64,000 nt of DNA from Odontesthes bonariensis (GCF_027942865.1 NC_134507.1:37129711-37193710); one strand, 5' to 3'. Shown: positions 45,945 to 55,880, counted from the stretch's first letter. The notes: generated by a model from the letters alone, not told the origin. Program-made: numbers and translations.

Positions 45945-47476
45945 CTAGCGGGCACTTGGGAAGAACTTTTTCTGCTGCCCAGAACCATGGCTGTCAGTAA
46001 TATGCTCCTTCAAGTAGTGGACATCCTGAAAGTAGTCTTTGCCCTTCTCATGCTGCTGGCTGAAGGTGCTGTAGGTTCCAGAGGGGTACAAGCCGTACAA
46101 AAGCCTGTAGTCAAAGTTAGGAGATCCACCCACACCAAAGCGTGGCACCAGTACGGTTGCGGATCCCAGTCCAGACCCTTGGCGATTATCCGGGTAGCCG
46201 AATTCCTCCCTCTGCTGCTGGTAGTTCCCGAGTTCAGCTTCCTTCGTGACACTGGAGGTCTCCCCTGACTGGAGGACAGGGCCAGGTGGTGACAGAGGGG
46301 CTGCAGGGAGAACGTCAGTGAGGCTGAGGGCTTGGGCTGACGCATCCCCAAAGACTGAGGGAGCAATAGCCCACTGGGTTTCTGTGTGGAGACATTTCAC
46401 AATTAGTCCTTTTCACAGCAGAAGCTCTGATAGCACAGAGTCTTGACATCGAAACACGGCAGGTTTCTGCTTCATAATAGAGCTCGGCAAGATTGAAAAC
46501 ACCTTTAGGCTTCCAAACATATTTTTGGCCATCTATACTCCAAGCAGAAGATTTACCTTGTGGTCCAGGTTGGGCAGCTCCAGGTTGCAGAGCGCCAGCG
46601 TCAGATCCTACGTCAACAGGCACATAAGTGACAGTAGAGTATCCTGTTGCAGGCAGGCCAGAGCTCAAGCTGCTCAATGCTGAACCCGTCTGAACAGCCT
46701 GTGGGACACCAGAAGCTTGCACAGCCATTTGCACGGGCACAACGGAGCCAGAGCTGCTGAATCTTGGGTCTGCCTGAAGAGCACCTTGGACAAGGCCAGG
46801 AGCTTGGACAAGGCCGGGAGCTTGGACAAAACCGGGAGCTTGGACAAAACCGGGAGTTTGGACAAAACCGGGAGCTTGGACAAAACCGGGAGCTTGGACA
46901 AAACCGGGAGCTTGGACAAAACCGGGAGCTTGGACAAAACCGGGAGCTTGGACAAAACCGGGAGCTTGGACAAGGCCGGGAGCTTGGACAAAACCGGGAG
47001 CTTGGACAACCAGTTGCGTTGGCACAAGTGAGCCATAGCTGCTGAGTCTTGGGTCTGCCTGAAGAACAGGTTGACTTACACCAGAGACCAGCACAGGTGT
47101 CGCCATATAAGTGTTACTGGAAGCAGTGTTGGGCACGGTCACCGGGCGGCCAGCGGCTGCTCCCTGGTAAGAGCCAAAATTACCTGCAGCTCTTGTGCCG
47201 CTGCTGCTCTGGCCTGCTGATTTTGAACCTGGGTGTATGAGAACAAGTTTAGCAGAAGCTGATTCAAACAAGCATGTAATGTTTTACCACAACAGATGAT
47301 AGCACACCTTTAGTGGGAAAACCCCATGTAGCAGCAGTCAACAAGGCAAAGAGGGAAACCCTGAAATTATGTACAACAAAGAGTAAGAATGCAGTATTAA
47401 CTAATGTTTCCAATCAATCAAAAACTGTAAAAGGCAGCTTGTGCTTATACCTCAGGAAGAACCCAGCAGCTGTCAT
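45945..47476 (-). CDS. Secreted cysteine-free VQAPGF-repeat protein, gene C
   Basis: Four coding exons on the minus strand, 47476-47451 (CTGAG|GTATAA), 47360-47308 (TTTCAG|GG ... AAAG|GTGTGC), 47228-46503 (CCCAG|GT ... AAAG|GTGTTT) and 46381-45945 (CACAG|AA ...), join in phases 2, 1, 1 to encode 413 residues. The signal peptide is MTAAGFFLRVSLFALLTAA. The mature chain has about twelve FVQAPG hexapeptides, flanked by two related segments (QADPRLSSYGSLVP and QADPRFSSSGSVVP), then WSIDGQKYVWKPK, and a C-terminal domain with FDYRLLYGLYPSGTYSTF and GKDYFQDVHYLKEH. With the third intron spliced it lacks cysteine; reading through that intron would add two. Probably an extracellular repetitive structural protein; family unknown. 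Confidence 0.8.
46789..47010 (-). repeat. 18-bp coding minisatellite in gene C
   Basis: About twelve units of an 18-bp repeat (plus-strand form AAACCGGGAGCTTGGACA) encode FVQAPG. Units are nearly identical, with only GGCC/AACC-type and single-base variants, so the array is young or homogenised. Confidence 0.92.
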
Positions 47477-47516
47477 GGTGAAAACAAGCTATGAGAGGAA
47501 ACAGCAAGGGTGAAGG

Positions 47517-47522
47517 TTTATA
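47517..47522 (-). promoter_or_regulatory. TATA box of gene C
   Basis: TATAAA on the minus strand lies 41 bp before the ATG, with an ATTGG (CCAAT) box about 30 bp further upstream. The 5' untranslated region would be very short, about 10-15 bases. Confidence 0.6.
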
Positions 47523-47559
47523 AATAATGCCACAGACCAGCCCAGACCAATCAAAGTTT

Positions 47560-48190
47560 AACGAGCTAACAACAGACAGCTGCTTGTGAGGGACTATCAG
47601 GACAGGTGGACGCTGGAGGCTCATCTGGTTGATCTGGTATCAGCCTCATTGTCTCCTCTCACCTCCACCCTCCTGTCTGTGCTAAAGGCACTTAGTCACT
47701 GCCAAATATTTTACTGTCGTAAAATAGCTCTACCCAAATTGTCGTAATTCTCAGATTTTCTATTTCAGTTAAACGTAGAAGCTGGAAATAACATCCTAGA
47801 TGTTGAGTTTTCACACCGACCCACTGACACATTTAACAAGTTAACTGAGGCCTGTAGGGTCTGAGATGTTGCTCTTATTGGTCCTTTAAAGGAGACATGT
47901 TTTGCCCTTTTTGGTACAATTTCCCGAGGTCTTACTGAAATGTATGAGACAGGTCAGGAGCTCCTGGTCTTATTGGCCAAGTTTTTCCCCCAAAAGTGTA
48001 TTTTATTTCCTAAACATGATGTTTTTCTAACTTTAACCCAGTACTTTTAATGTTTTACACCTTTCGACCAAGTAGTTTTGGAAAAAAAGGTGAAAAACGA
48101 ATGAAGGAAACAACGGTCTCACAGCAGTTCAAAGACTGGTGTCAAACACAAGTCCCGTGTTTAGGAGATGGTTGACTATCCTCTGCATCC
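47560..48190. other. No recognised gene
   Basis: The region should contain the distal promoter of gene C. AAAGGAGACATGTTTTGCCC at about 47887 resembles the start of a repeat seen again near 54862. Confidence 0.4.
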
Positions 48191-48615
48191 TTTTTAATCT
48201 CCTGACTTGGTCAGTATTACTTGTTGATAATCCAGCGGTGCAGGATGATGTTTCCTGTTAGTTTTGGCAGAACTGGTGCTCAGCTGCTGGCACAGAGGAA
48301 TAACTGGCCCAGCAAAGAGCCTCCAACAAATAACCAACCGGATGATCCAGAACTTCCTGCAGCTAAACAAAGATAAAACAGAGGTCACTGTCAGCTGTTA
48401 AAAATCTGAGCTCAGCTTCAGGCTGTGATGTTAAAAAGCACAAAGCAAGCAGGAATCTGGCTGTTATTATGGACTCAGAGCTGAACTTCAGCAGCCAGAT
48501 CAGGTCAGTTAGGAAGTCAGCCGACTATCACCTGGAGAATATTTCCAGGATTAAAGAACTTCCTTCCCTGGTTACCTGTCAGATTTTATTACTGATTCTA
48601 AAAGCTTTGAATAGT
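48190..48615 (+). pseudogene. L2-type RT C-terminal fragment
   Basis: Broken frames read RIQNFLQLNKDKTEV, then ASRNLAVIMDSELNFSSQI and YHLENISRIKELPSLV, matching the RT region after the active site in L2-type LINEs. Confidence 0.75.
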
Positions 48616-48884
48616 TGGACGGTTGCCTCTGTCTATGATCTGTGAACTCCTTACTCCCCTGATTGCTGCTCACACGGCCCACTGTTTAATATAACTGAGC
48701 TGTTCATTAGATGGAAATGAATCCCTGCATACTCCTAAAAATCACTTTATTTTGAGGCTTTTTCTTCAAATTAAAACCCAACTTTCATAATTACTCGGGA
48801 CTCTTTGTAAAATGCAAATAAAACCAGAAAGATATGATCTTAGAACTATTAAAAAGTTATATCTAATTAGAAATAGTGCCAGGT

Positions 48885-48927
48885 CAATTCAATTCAATTC
48901 AATTCAATTCAATTCAATTCAATTCAT
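48885..48927. repeat. (ATTCA)n microsatellite at a LINE tail
   Basis: About eight pentanucleotide units abut TTTTTATTTATATAGCGCCA, the usual minus-strand 3' end of a fish non-LTR element. Confidence 0.9.
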
Positions 48928-49230
48928 TTTTATTTATATAGCGCCAAATACAACAAATGTCATCTCAAGGCACTTAGATAGTAAGTCCAATTCAAGCCAA
49001 TTGGAATTCAATTAATTGTAATCATAATTATTCATGGGGTTCTATGGCAGTTCTGTGCCATCTGTTGGTTTCCTTAGCGAGGAAATAGTTTTTCAATTGC
49101 TCTGTATGAATGAATTGGATTCATTCTGAATTGAATTCATTGGATTATAATTACAATGAATTAAACTCCAATTGGCCTGAATTGGACTTTATTACTGAAG
49201 TGCCCTGAGATGACATTTGTTGTAATTGTA
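48928..49230. repeat. Inverted pair of LINE-tail sequences
   Basis: The tail at 48928-49015 (AATGTCATCTCAAGGCACTT) recurs in opposite orientation at about 49160-49230 (AGTGCCCTGAGATGACATTT), giving a head-to-head palindrome-like arrangement. Confidence 0.7.
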
Positions 49231-49672
49231 ATAGTTTATTTTGGCAACATTTTAAACAAACTGACATTATTCTGCCTTGGGAAACACTGCTGGTGGAAAA
49301 CATGATACTGGCTGCTGAAAAACTGGCAGAAGTGGACCTTCCAACGTGACAGTGACAGGAAGTAATCAGCTGAAGTCGTCCAGAGATTAACAGAGAACAC
49401 AAATCAACATTCTGGAATCCGGACTTCAGTTCCATCCAGAATCTGTGGTTGGAACCACAGACCAGAAGAGACAGAACAGAAGCCTTCACAAAGTTGTGAT
49501 GTCATCACTGTGGTGACATCACAATTGATTTCTCTCTGATCTTGTTTGACATCACAAAGTTTATACAGGCCAGACATTTTCACTGCTTTTTCACAGTTGG
49601 TCAGGAGTTTATCTGAAGAAACACGTCCAGTGTTCAACCAAGAAATCATCTCCTCCACTTCAGTGGTGTGAC
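49231..49672. other. No recognised gene
   Basis: An 84-codon minus frame (49404-49658) lacks recognised motifs. A near-palindrome GTGATGTCATCACTG / GTGGTGACATCAC lies at about 49495-49523. Confidence 0.4.
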
Positions 49673-49852
49673 ATGGCAGACGACGATTTGCCCGAGGGTT
49701 TCTACACGTGTCCCATTACTTTTGGCAGTAAGGAAAGTTATGAGGAACCCACCAGCTGTTGGAAAAAGAACAATCCCAGGTCTGTGCTGCAGCTGGGACT
49801 CCTCACTCAGAGGATGTCCAGCTCCTGCAGGATCATCTCCAGGCCTCCGTAG
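49673..49852 (+). CDS. Unrecognised 59-codon ORF or exon
   Basis: The ATG at 49673 opens MADDDLPEGFYTCPITFGSK, a plausible protein start, ending at a stop at 49852. A different frame over 49759-49947 also looks coding (HSEDVQLLQDHLQASVVPRV), so a frame-shifted or spliced gene is possible. No family recognised. Confidence 0.25.
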   Translation: MADDDLPEGFYTCPITFGSKESYEEPTSCWKKNNPRSVLQLGLLTQRMSSSCRIISRPP

Positions 49853-50299
49853 TTCCTCGCGTCAAGTGGAAGTTTCCAGTTTCACAAACCGAGGGGATTC
49901 CCTCTAACGCCTCTGCTGCCGACCGAGATTATGGATCAGAGAAATGACAGAACACTTACCCACAGAAGAATGACTAGATCAGCTATTTATAGCATGGGAT
50001 GGATATTCTGAGGACAAAGCTGCTGAAGAAACATTTCTTTCTGACAGGAGAAACAGACAGAAGAGTGGCAGCAGAGAGCGGCTGCTCCATGACTGAGGAC
50101 AATCAGACATACTGGGACATGTGGGAAAGGATCACAGTGTTCATGCTGTACATATCTGAGAACATCCACAGGAAGACACTTTATCATTTACATGTTGATT
50201 CTGCCTTTCAAAGTCAGATTCTTACTAGAATCCATGTTATACACTGTATGCTGACACGTAGAAATAATCCCATTCTGCTTGTAAGCAGCTCTTAATAGA

Positions 50300-51127
50300 A
50301 ACCAGCATGACTCCACTGTTATTACTGTATTATGTTGATGCATGAAAACAGCTGAATGATTGTGCTGTAAACACTGAGAACAAGCTGCAGATGTGGCTGT
50401 TGTGTTACTTTTGCTTCACAGTCAGTGGAGACAACATACAAAACAGCTTCAAAGATACTTCCAGGTGAGGCGTGAAGAAAGCAGCTGTGAGCACCGTAAC
50501 ATACAATCAGGGGCGGACTGGGGCAAAACAGTGGCCCGGGAATTTACTACCTGACTGGCCCACTCAGGGGCCGGGGCAGCAGAGGATGGTGGCGAATACT
50601 GGAGGCGGATGATGGAAGGTGGAACAAATATGTTGATTGTGGGAGACAAAAAAATATGCATGTAAACATTAATGAAGAGATAATGACACATAATTTCACC
50701 TGAGGCCTTGATTAGAATTAATATATAATAGTTTTCATAGTTACTTAGAATAGTCTGCAATAGTTGCTTAAAGGGGAACTGCGGTATTTTCAACATTAAG
50801 CCTCTTTTCTGAGTCGTATGCAATGTTTTAGAACCCCCCTCACCGCTTTTTTGATGTTTACTGCTGTCTCCGGTATTTGCCTAATTTTGATTCATCTCAA
50901 CCTGCTTCAGAATGGCAAGCATGGTGCATGTCCAAAAAGGTCCGTAAAAGCACCATAAACGTCCGTTTTCAAAATCATCAACTCACCGGAGTGGTTACTG
51001 GTGTGCACTGGTAATCCATATCAAATTTCGTGGCGAAAAGTTTCTTCTGTCGTGTTTTATTTGGCAGCTCGTTCATGCTCGCACTATTTTCTTAGCCACC
51101 TCACAGCCGTGGATAAACTTCCGCTCA
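50300..51127. other. Fragments of hAT and MITE sequence
   Basis: CAGGGGCGGACTGGGGC at about 50508 is a typical hAT terminus, and TTAAAGGGGAACTGCGGTAT at about 50769 a typical fish MITE end. Neither has a clear partner end here. Confidence 0.4.
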
Positions 51128-51490
51128 ACTATTCTTGAGGTACAGAATCACAGAAACCACTTCCTGAGGTGGATCCAATTCCTGTTCTTTATTCTTTCAT
51201 CAGTTTTATGAACCATGTGGTGCTGTGGCTTAGTTGGTCAAAGTGCCTGTCTAGTAAACAGGAGATCCTGGGTTCAAATCCCAGCAGTGCCTTAAGATGT
51301 TATTATTTACGTCAACATGGTGCCATAACTGTTTACAGCAGTGCTTCAGGAGTGCTGGACTTCCAAAACAGTCTGTACTTGGAGGCACTTCATCTCATGG
51401 CTTTAAATATTCTTGAGGTACAGAAGATTGAACTGGGACTTAATCCAATGTTTTCACATATAGAGATAATTTGAATAACATCAAGCCCTG
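51128..51490 (+). repeat. tRNA-Thr repeat unit 1
   Basis: The unit runs from TTCTTGAGGTACAGAATCAC through the tRNA to AATAACATCAAGCCCTG. Matching units occur at 55481-55880, at 56350-56617 (continuing at 58688 after a Harbinger) and to about 59050. Confidence 0.9.
51219..51292 (+). tRNA. tRNA-Thr (AGT)
   Basis: The 74-nt gene has the full cloverleaf: acceptor GGTGCTG/CAGTGCC, D arm GGCTTAGTTGGTCAAAGTGCC, anticodon arm CTGTCTAGTAAACAG with AGT, and T arm CTGGGTTCAAATCCCAG. It closely matches vertebrate tRNA-Thr(AGT). It is the best preserved AGT copy of the array. Confidence 0.92.
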
Positions 51491-51689
51491 AGGGGTGTTC
51501 CTAGAAAGTAGCTAAAGAAAGCCAGGCTATACCTGGTAAGTGTCGCTTGAACTAGCACCATCTCCCAATTAAGCTTCAAGTCGTTCCTCGAAGACATTTT
51601 AGCTGCATCTCGGTGAGGCTAATCCAAGCGAGGCTTACATAGCCTAGCTTAGTGCGAGTGCACGAGGAACGTAAGAAGCCCTGACGAGT

Positions 51690-52390
51690 GGATGGTGGAA
51701 AAACGGAGATCTGTGTGAAAAGGAGAGCGAGACAAGTGCTGTTATTTTTTCGGCAGCTGAACAAATAATGCTGATGGAGCTGTATGAGGATTTTAAAAGT
51801 GTCATCACCAGAAATGGTAATACAGCTGCGATCAATAAAGCGAAGAAACGGCATGGCAAACAACTGCAGACAGACTAAACGCGTAAGTTCTGAAAGTTTC
51901 ATACCATTGACATTTATTTTACTGTCCTCATGTATTTATACTCTCCTCTTTGTGTTATAATGTGTTTACATAAAGCATGCTGAATTGTCTCTGTATGAGA
52001 TGTACAGCACAAATATACTGGCCCTGCTCACTTTATTAATAACCCAATAATCGACACGCATCATCATACTTTGTGACCATATTATCGTGAGTGTGAGACC
52101 CACATATTAATTTTTCACTGTTACATCTCAACAGGAGCAATCTTAGCAGCCAAAAGCGTACCTGGCAGCAGGTGAAGGTAAAGTACAGAAACATATTTCA
52201 GAGTGGTAAGTAGCCTTTGAAGAAATGTGTTTGTCCAATAAAGAGAGCGCCAAACTAGATACAAGAAACTGAAAATAAAAAAGATCAAGCTAGAGCTCAT
52301 GAAACTGGAGATGGATGTTAGTATAAATTCAGATAAAGGAGAATTCCGTGTTGTGAACTGTATTTAATTCTGTTTTCTCTCCACAGCTTG
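51690..52390 (+). pseudogene. Harbinger Myb/SANT-like protein
   Basis: Exon-like segments read SAAEQIMLMELYEDFKSVIT (about 51750-51810) and QKRTWQQVKVKYRNIFQS (about 52155-52205, ending at a GTAAGT donor), then KLKIKKIKLELMKLEMDV (about 52265-52320). These are the typical pieces of Harbinger-associated Myb-like proteins. Stops within the first segment make it non-functional. Confidence 0.7.
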
Positions 52391-52838
52391 AGAAACATGT
52401 AATAATAATTAAACAATTCAACACAACTTGAACTCAAACTTGTCATTATTGTACGGTTCATGCAATGTGTTAGAAATGTGTTTATACATTTATATTCACA
52501 GTGGGGTGCCATGACTTAAACGTGTGGAAAGTTATAAATCATCTCTGTCCATTTAGCCTTCTTACACTTGCTCTGACTTAAACTGCTACTGTGTCAATGC
52601 TAAATTATGAAAAGAAGTTCTAACTCAAAGGTCACAACAATAAGGATCAAAGGAAATATGTGTCCCTGTATAGGTCCCTCACTGTGTCAGGAGAAACTGA
52701 GTCCTTTCAGGCACTGGAACTCAACGAAGAAAAGATTTGAGCCTGAAAAGTTGTCCACAAGACAAAATGTATAAAATATGAAGTATACTATTAATTTAAG
52801 ATGGCTCTGTCAGAAGTCAGCCATGGTGCCTGAGAAGT

Positions 52839-53115
52839 TTAAGCAATGAACCAGTATTTAATTTGGCCAAAGGTCATTTCTATCCGTGCCCTTGTTTTAG
52901 CATGTGCATGTGCATGTGCATGTGCATGTGCATGTGCATGTGCATGTGCATGTGCATGTGCATGTGCATGTGCATGTGCATGTGCATGCCCTTGTTCCTG
53001 GATCAGGATATGGCGTGAGGAGGTACGGCCAGCATGCATAGCCTCTGTCCCCAAGCAGGACACCATTGAACTCTCCTGCAGAATAAGAGAAATGTTGGAT
53101 GGATATACATGTGTT
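52839..53115 (-). pseudogene. Harbinger transposase fragment with (CATGTG)n
   Basis: The minus strand reads GVLLGDRGYACWPYLLTPYP (the second catalytic Asp block) and, after a long His-Ala run from the microsatellite, TRARIEMTFGQIKYWF (the catalytic Glu block). The two are neighbours in normal transposases, so the microsatellite expanded between two catalytic blocks. Confidence 0.75.
52901..52988. repeat. (CATGTG)n hexanucleotide microsatellite
   Basis: About 14.5 perfect units interrupt the Harbinger transposase and produce artificial His-Ala or Ala-Cys frames on the two strands. Confidence 0.95.
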
Positions 53116-53635
53116 AAGACTTTAGGTAATTTGATGCAATATGTGCCTTATATGGCTATCTATAATAAAGTATGACGAGCACTTTAAATTCCTTAAGATG
53201 ACCTCTACACCTGACCTCTCATTACATTACCAAAATTCTGTCTATGCTACACCTTACTTCAAAAGTACACTCCTTCAGGTAAGTAAAATTCTTGCGCCTT
53301 GTGCAAACCTCTGTGCCAGTGAGGATGCTCGGAAGATCCTAGAATCATGAACTGATCCCAGCCATTTAGCCTCAGTGTTGGAAATGAAATGACCTCCATC
53401 ACAGATCATCTGTATGCACGGAGGATAGGAGTCAATGATGAGGTTTCACAGGGCATAAATGTAACATTGCTCAGCATTACTCAAAGGGGTTGATGTGGTG
53501 TTTTTCAAAATGAGAAATCCAGTTCAGAGTCTATGGACAATTATCCCCAAGTGTACCTGTACATTTAGGATATGGAAAAATGTTCGGTTTACATAGTCAG
53601 CCTCCACGGGTCCAGCAGGGGCCTGGACAATGTGA

Positions 53636-53821
53636 CAATGTTTAAATCCAGACTGAAAACAGTTCTATTTAGATGTGCATATGACACCTGAAAGTATTTT
53701 ATCTGCACTCTTCACTTTTAAATTAATTAATTAATGATTTTTCTGTTTTTTGGAATGATTTTATTGCCTTCTTGTGATTTTATGTAGCTGTAAAGCACTT
53801 TGAATTGCCTTGTGTACGAAT
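53636..53821 (+). mobile_element. L2-type LINE 3' end fragment
   Basis: From ATGTTTAAATCCAGACTGAA to the tail AATTGCCTTGTGTACGAATT it matches the inverted end of the LINE at 62372-62600. It is a strongly 5'-truncated copy. Confidence 0.85.
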
Positions 53822-54077
53822 TACATGGCACCCCATTAAACTCATTGGCACGTGGCCTCTGGAGCAGCTTCTTTGAATGAGTCTCTGTGAAGCTGCAGTG
53901 AGTGATGGTCATTGGTCGTGTTGTCCAGGTGGAGGCGCTGCAGGAGCAAGAAACAGCTGTGCTTTGTAAGGGAAAGAGAAGCCAGAGAAGCAGCGAGGAA
54001 GCTGCTAAAAGGTGTCAAAGCGTGTCGTTGTAGCGCGCGTGCAGTGTGTTGTGTGTGTGGAAGAGCAGAAAGAGTGT

Positions 54078-54377
54078 AAAAAGACTGAGTACCGCTGTAT
54101 TACTCAGGCTGCACTACAGCATCTATTCACAGGTGCGGTCCCACTACTGAGCGGCACGGGGGCTTTGCCCTGCTCCGTTTCCCACCTGGGCCGTTGCCCC
54201 CCTCCTTAGACAACCTGGTGTTCCCGGGCTACCCCAGGCGCACCATATCCATACCCAACTTAGTGCGGACACCCGATGGACATAGTCCTCTGCAGCTCAG
54301 AACTCCTGAGTTCAAGCGATCCAGCAGCCTCAGCCTCCCGGTAGCTTGGATTACAGGCACGCGCCCCCGCTCCCGGC
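54078..54377 (-). ncRNA. 7SL (signal recognition particle) RNA
   Basis: The minus strand starts GCCGGGAGCGGGGGCGCGTG, continues with CTGTAATCCAAGCTACCGGG and GGAGGCTGAGGC (the Alu domain), TCGGGTGTCCGCACTAAGTT, then the S-domain helix 8 region with GGAAACGGAGCAGG and CCCCGTGCCGCTCAGTAGTG, and ends in a TTTTT terminator at 54082-54078. This follows vertebrate 7SL RNA over its whole length of about 300 nt. The RNA is the scaffold of the SRP that targets secretory proteins to the ER. RNA polymerase III transcription is expected. It could be a recent retro-copy, but length and terminator suggest a complete gene. Confidence 0.93.
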
Positions 54378-54399
54378 GACAGGTGCTCTCATTCAAGCA

Positions 54400-54890
54400 G
54401 GTTTTGGGCTTTTTGATCCTGACGTCATCAGCGAGCTAATTTGCTGTCGAAGAACGAAATAAAGCATCTTTTAAACGTTAAAGGCTGATCAGTGATGAAA
54501 CATTTTGACAAAATATGACTGACTGATCAAGTTTGACGTTTGATATCGATGAAACATTTTTCTTTGGTGCTCCGTAAAACCTCAATTTCTGATCAACTTC
54601 AGAGGAGTCTCTCATTTCTGCTTCTTTAACACTGACAGATCAGCTCACCAAACATTAAAAAGGAATGCCTCTAAATGTCCTCTATCAGGTGTCTCCTTTT
54701 TCTACAGTTTTATTTCAGATGTAGACACATTAGCCTGTTCTCAGTCATGTAGAAAAGCAGTTCTCTTCTTATGGGAATCATCTTTATCACATTGAAACAC
54801 GCTGTTTAAATACACAGATAGAAGCATTTTCAGTGCCAAATAGTCAAAGTTTGCTTTGTTAAAGGAGACATATTTTACCTCTTTAAACAA
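54400..54890. other. 7SL upstream flank; no recognised gene
   Basis: This is the 5' flank of the minus-strand 7SL gene. The first 60 bp (CTGACGTCATCAGCGAGC, with a TGACGTCA CRE/ATF site at about 54420) may be its upstream promoter element, as 7SL genes are known to use an ATF site. Confidence 0.45.
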
Positions 54891-55109
54891 GTTAGAATTG
54901 GTCTATGGGCTATACAAAACATGTTCATGAAGTTCTTTGCACAAAATCACTCTCACATAAAGAGATTTCACCAGCTCTATTCTTGCCAGTTTCAGTCTCT
55001 CCCAAATTGAGCCGTTTAAAGGGCTCTGTCACTTTTATGCAAATAAGCTGTGAATTAAGGGTTCATTTGTTTTCAGTGCAGAGCTTCTGCAGTCTCCAGC
55101 CTGACTCAC

Positions 55110-55394
55110 CTGTGGTGCGTTTCTGGAGACCCAGGTGTCCAGCAGCAGCTCCAGTCTCTGCCGGTGATACCTCCCGGTGGTTTTCACAGCCACGAACAGG
55201 TCAGCCTGTGTGAGCCGCTCACCGCTCTCCTCTCCCGGGCCAGCCGCCTGAAATAAGTTGAGCCGGCAGCTCCTTCTGGTGTCCGCCAGTGAGCAGAGCA
55301 TCCCGGCCACCAGCCGACAGGTGACCGCGGCGACAGCAGCGCGAGGTCCCGCTGAGCTGAAGGCGAGCCTCTGTCCCCCGGCAGGCTTCCACAT
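55110..55394 (-). pseudogene. Orphan first exon of a Fringe-like glycosyltransferase
   Basis: From an ATG at 55394 the minus strand encodes 95 codons ending at CCACAG|GTGAGT (phase 0). The end reads LFVAVKTTGRYHRQRLELLL then DTWVSRNAPQ, the signature exon 1 end of Fringe proteins (Notch-modifying beta-1,3-GlcNAc-transferases of the Golgi), where FIAVKTT...RLDLLLDTW is conserved. The N-terminal part is Ala/Arg-rich with only a weak hydrophobic stretch, so a signal anchor is doubtful. No other Fringe exon lies downstream in the window. The fragment is spliced into a tRNA-Thr repeat and bordered by an inverted 26-bp copy of its own sequence. Confidence 0.65.
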
Positions 55395-55480
55395 GTTCAC
55401 TGCGTGGATGGGTTCACCACTTCGCTCATGGACAGAAAAGAAGTGTTTTCTCAACAGCGGGACCTCGCGCTGCTGTCGCC
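55329..55480. repeat. 26-bp perfect inverted repeat at the Fringe/tRNA-unit junction
   Basis: 55329-55354 (GGCGACAGCAGCGCGAGG...) recurs inverted at 55455-55480. The second arm is followed directly by TTAAGATGTT of the tRNA-Thr unit. Confidence 0.95.
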
Positions 55481-55880
55481 TTAAGATGTTATTATTTACA
55501 TCAACATGGTGCCATAACTGTTTACAGCAGAGCTTCAGGAGTGCTGGACTTCCAAAACAGTCTGTACTTGGAGGCACTTCATCTCATGGCTTTAGTTATT
55601 CTTGAGGTACAGAAGATTAAACTGAGACTTAATCCAATGTTTTCACATATAGAGATAATTTGAATAACATCATGCCCTGTTTTATGCAGAGATCACATGA
55701 ATTTCGGAAATAAATCACAAAAACCACTTCCTGAGGTGGATCCAGTTCCTGCTCTTTATTCCTTCATCAGTGTTATGAACCATGTGGCGCTGTGGCTTAG
55801 TTGGTCAAAGTGCCTGGTGAGTAAACAGGAGATCGTGGGTTCAAATCCCAGCATTGCCTGTGGTCCTTCAGAGCTAACTA
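55481..55880 (+). repeat. tRNA-Thr repeat unit 2, chimeric left side
   Basis: It begins with the sequence that follows the tRNA in unit 1, lacks that tRNA, and runs on into a second tRNA at 55786. Confidence 0.85.
55786..55859 (+). tRNA. tRNA-Thr (AGT), degraded copy
   Basis: The anticodon is still AGT, but the anticodon stem has a GG/AC mismatch (CCTGGTGAGTAAACAGG) and the acceptor a C-T mismatch (GGCGCTG/CATTGCC). It is probably a pseudo-tRNA. Confidence 0.75.

Larger units (their letters stand above)
51500..53600. mobile_element. PIF/Harbinger transposon with microsatellite expansion
   Basis: The left end is near 51484 (GAGGGGTGTTCCTAGAAAGT); the right end is not resolved. A Myb/SANT-like gene (plus) and a transposase (minus) converge, as in the other Harbingers here. 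Confidence 0.65.

Noticed and set aside
46717-47045. Long plus-strand ORFs with SLDKTG or RELGQN repeats
   Set aside because: They are antisense and out-of-frame readings of gene C's 18-bp coding repeat; splice sites, TATA box and polyadenylation signal all support the minus strand.
52839-53175. ORFs with His-Ala and Ala-Cys runs
   Set aside because: The runs are the (CATGTG)n microsatellite; the plus ORF has no supporting motif, and the minus one is part of a broken transposase.
54130-54377. Alu-like primate sequence, possible contamination
   Set aside because: The match is to 7SL RNA over its full length including the S domain, which Alu elements lack; Alu resemblance is expected because Alu derives from 7SL.
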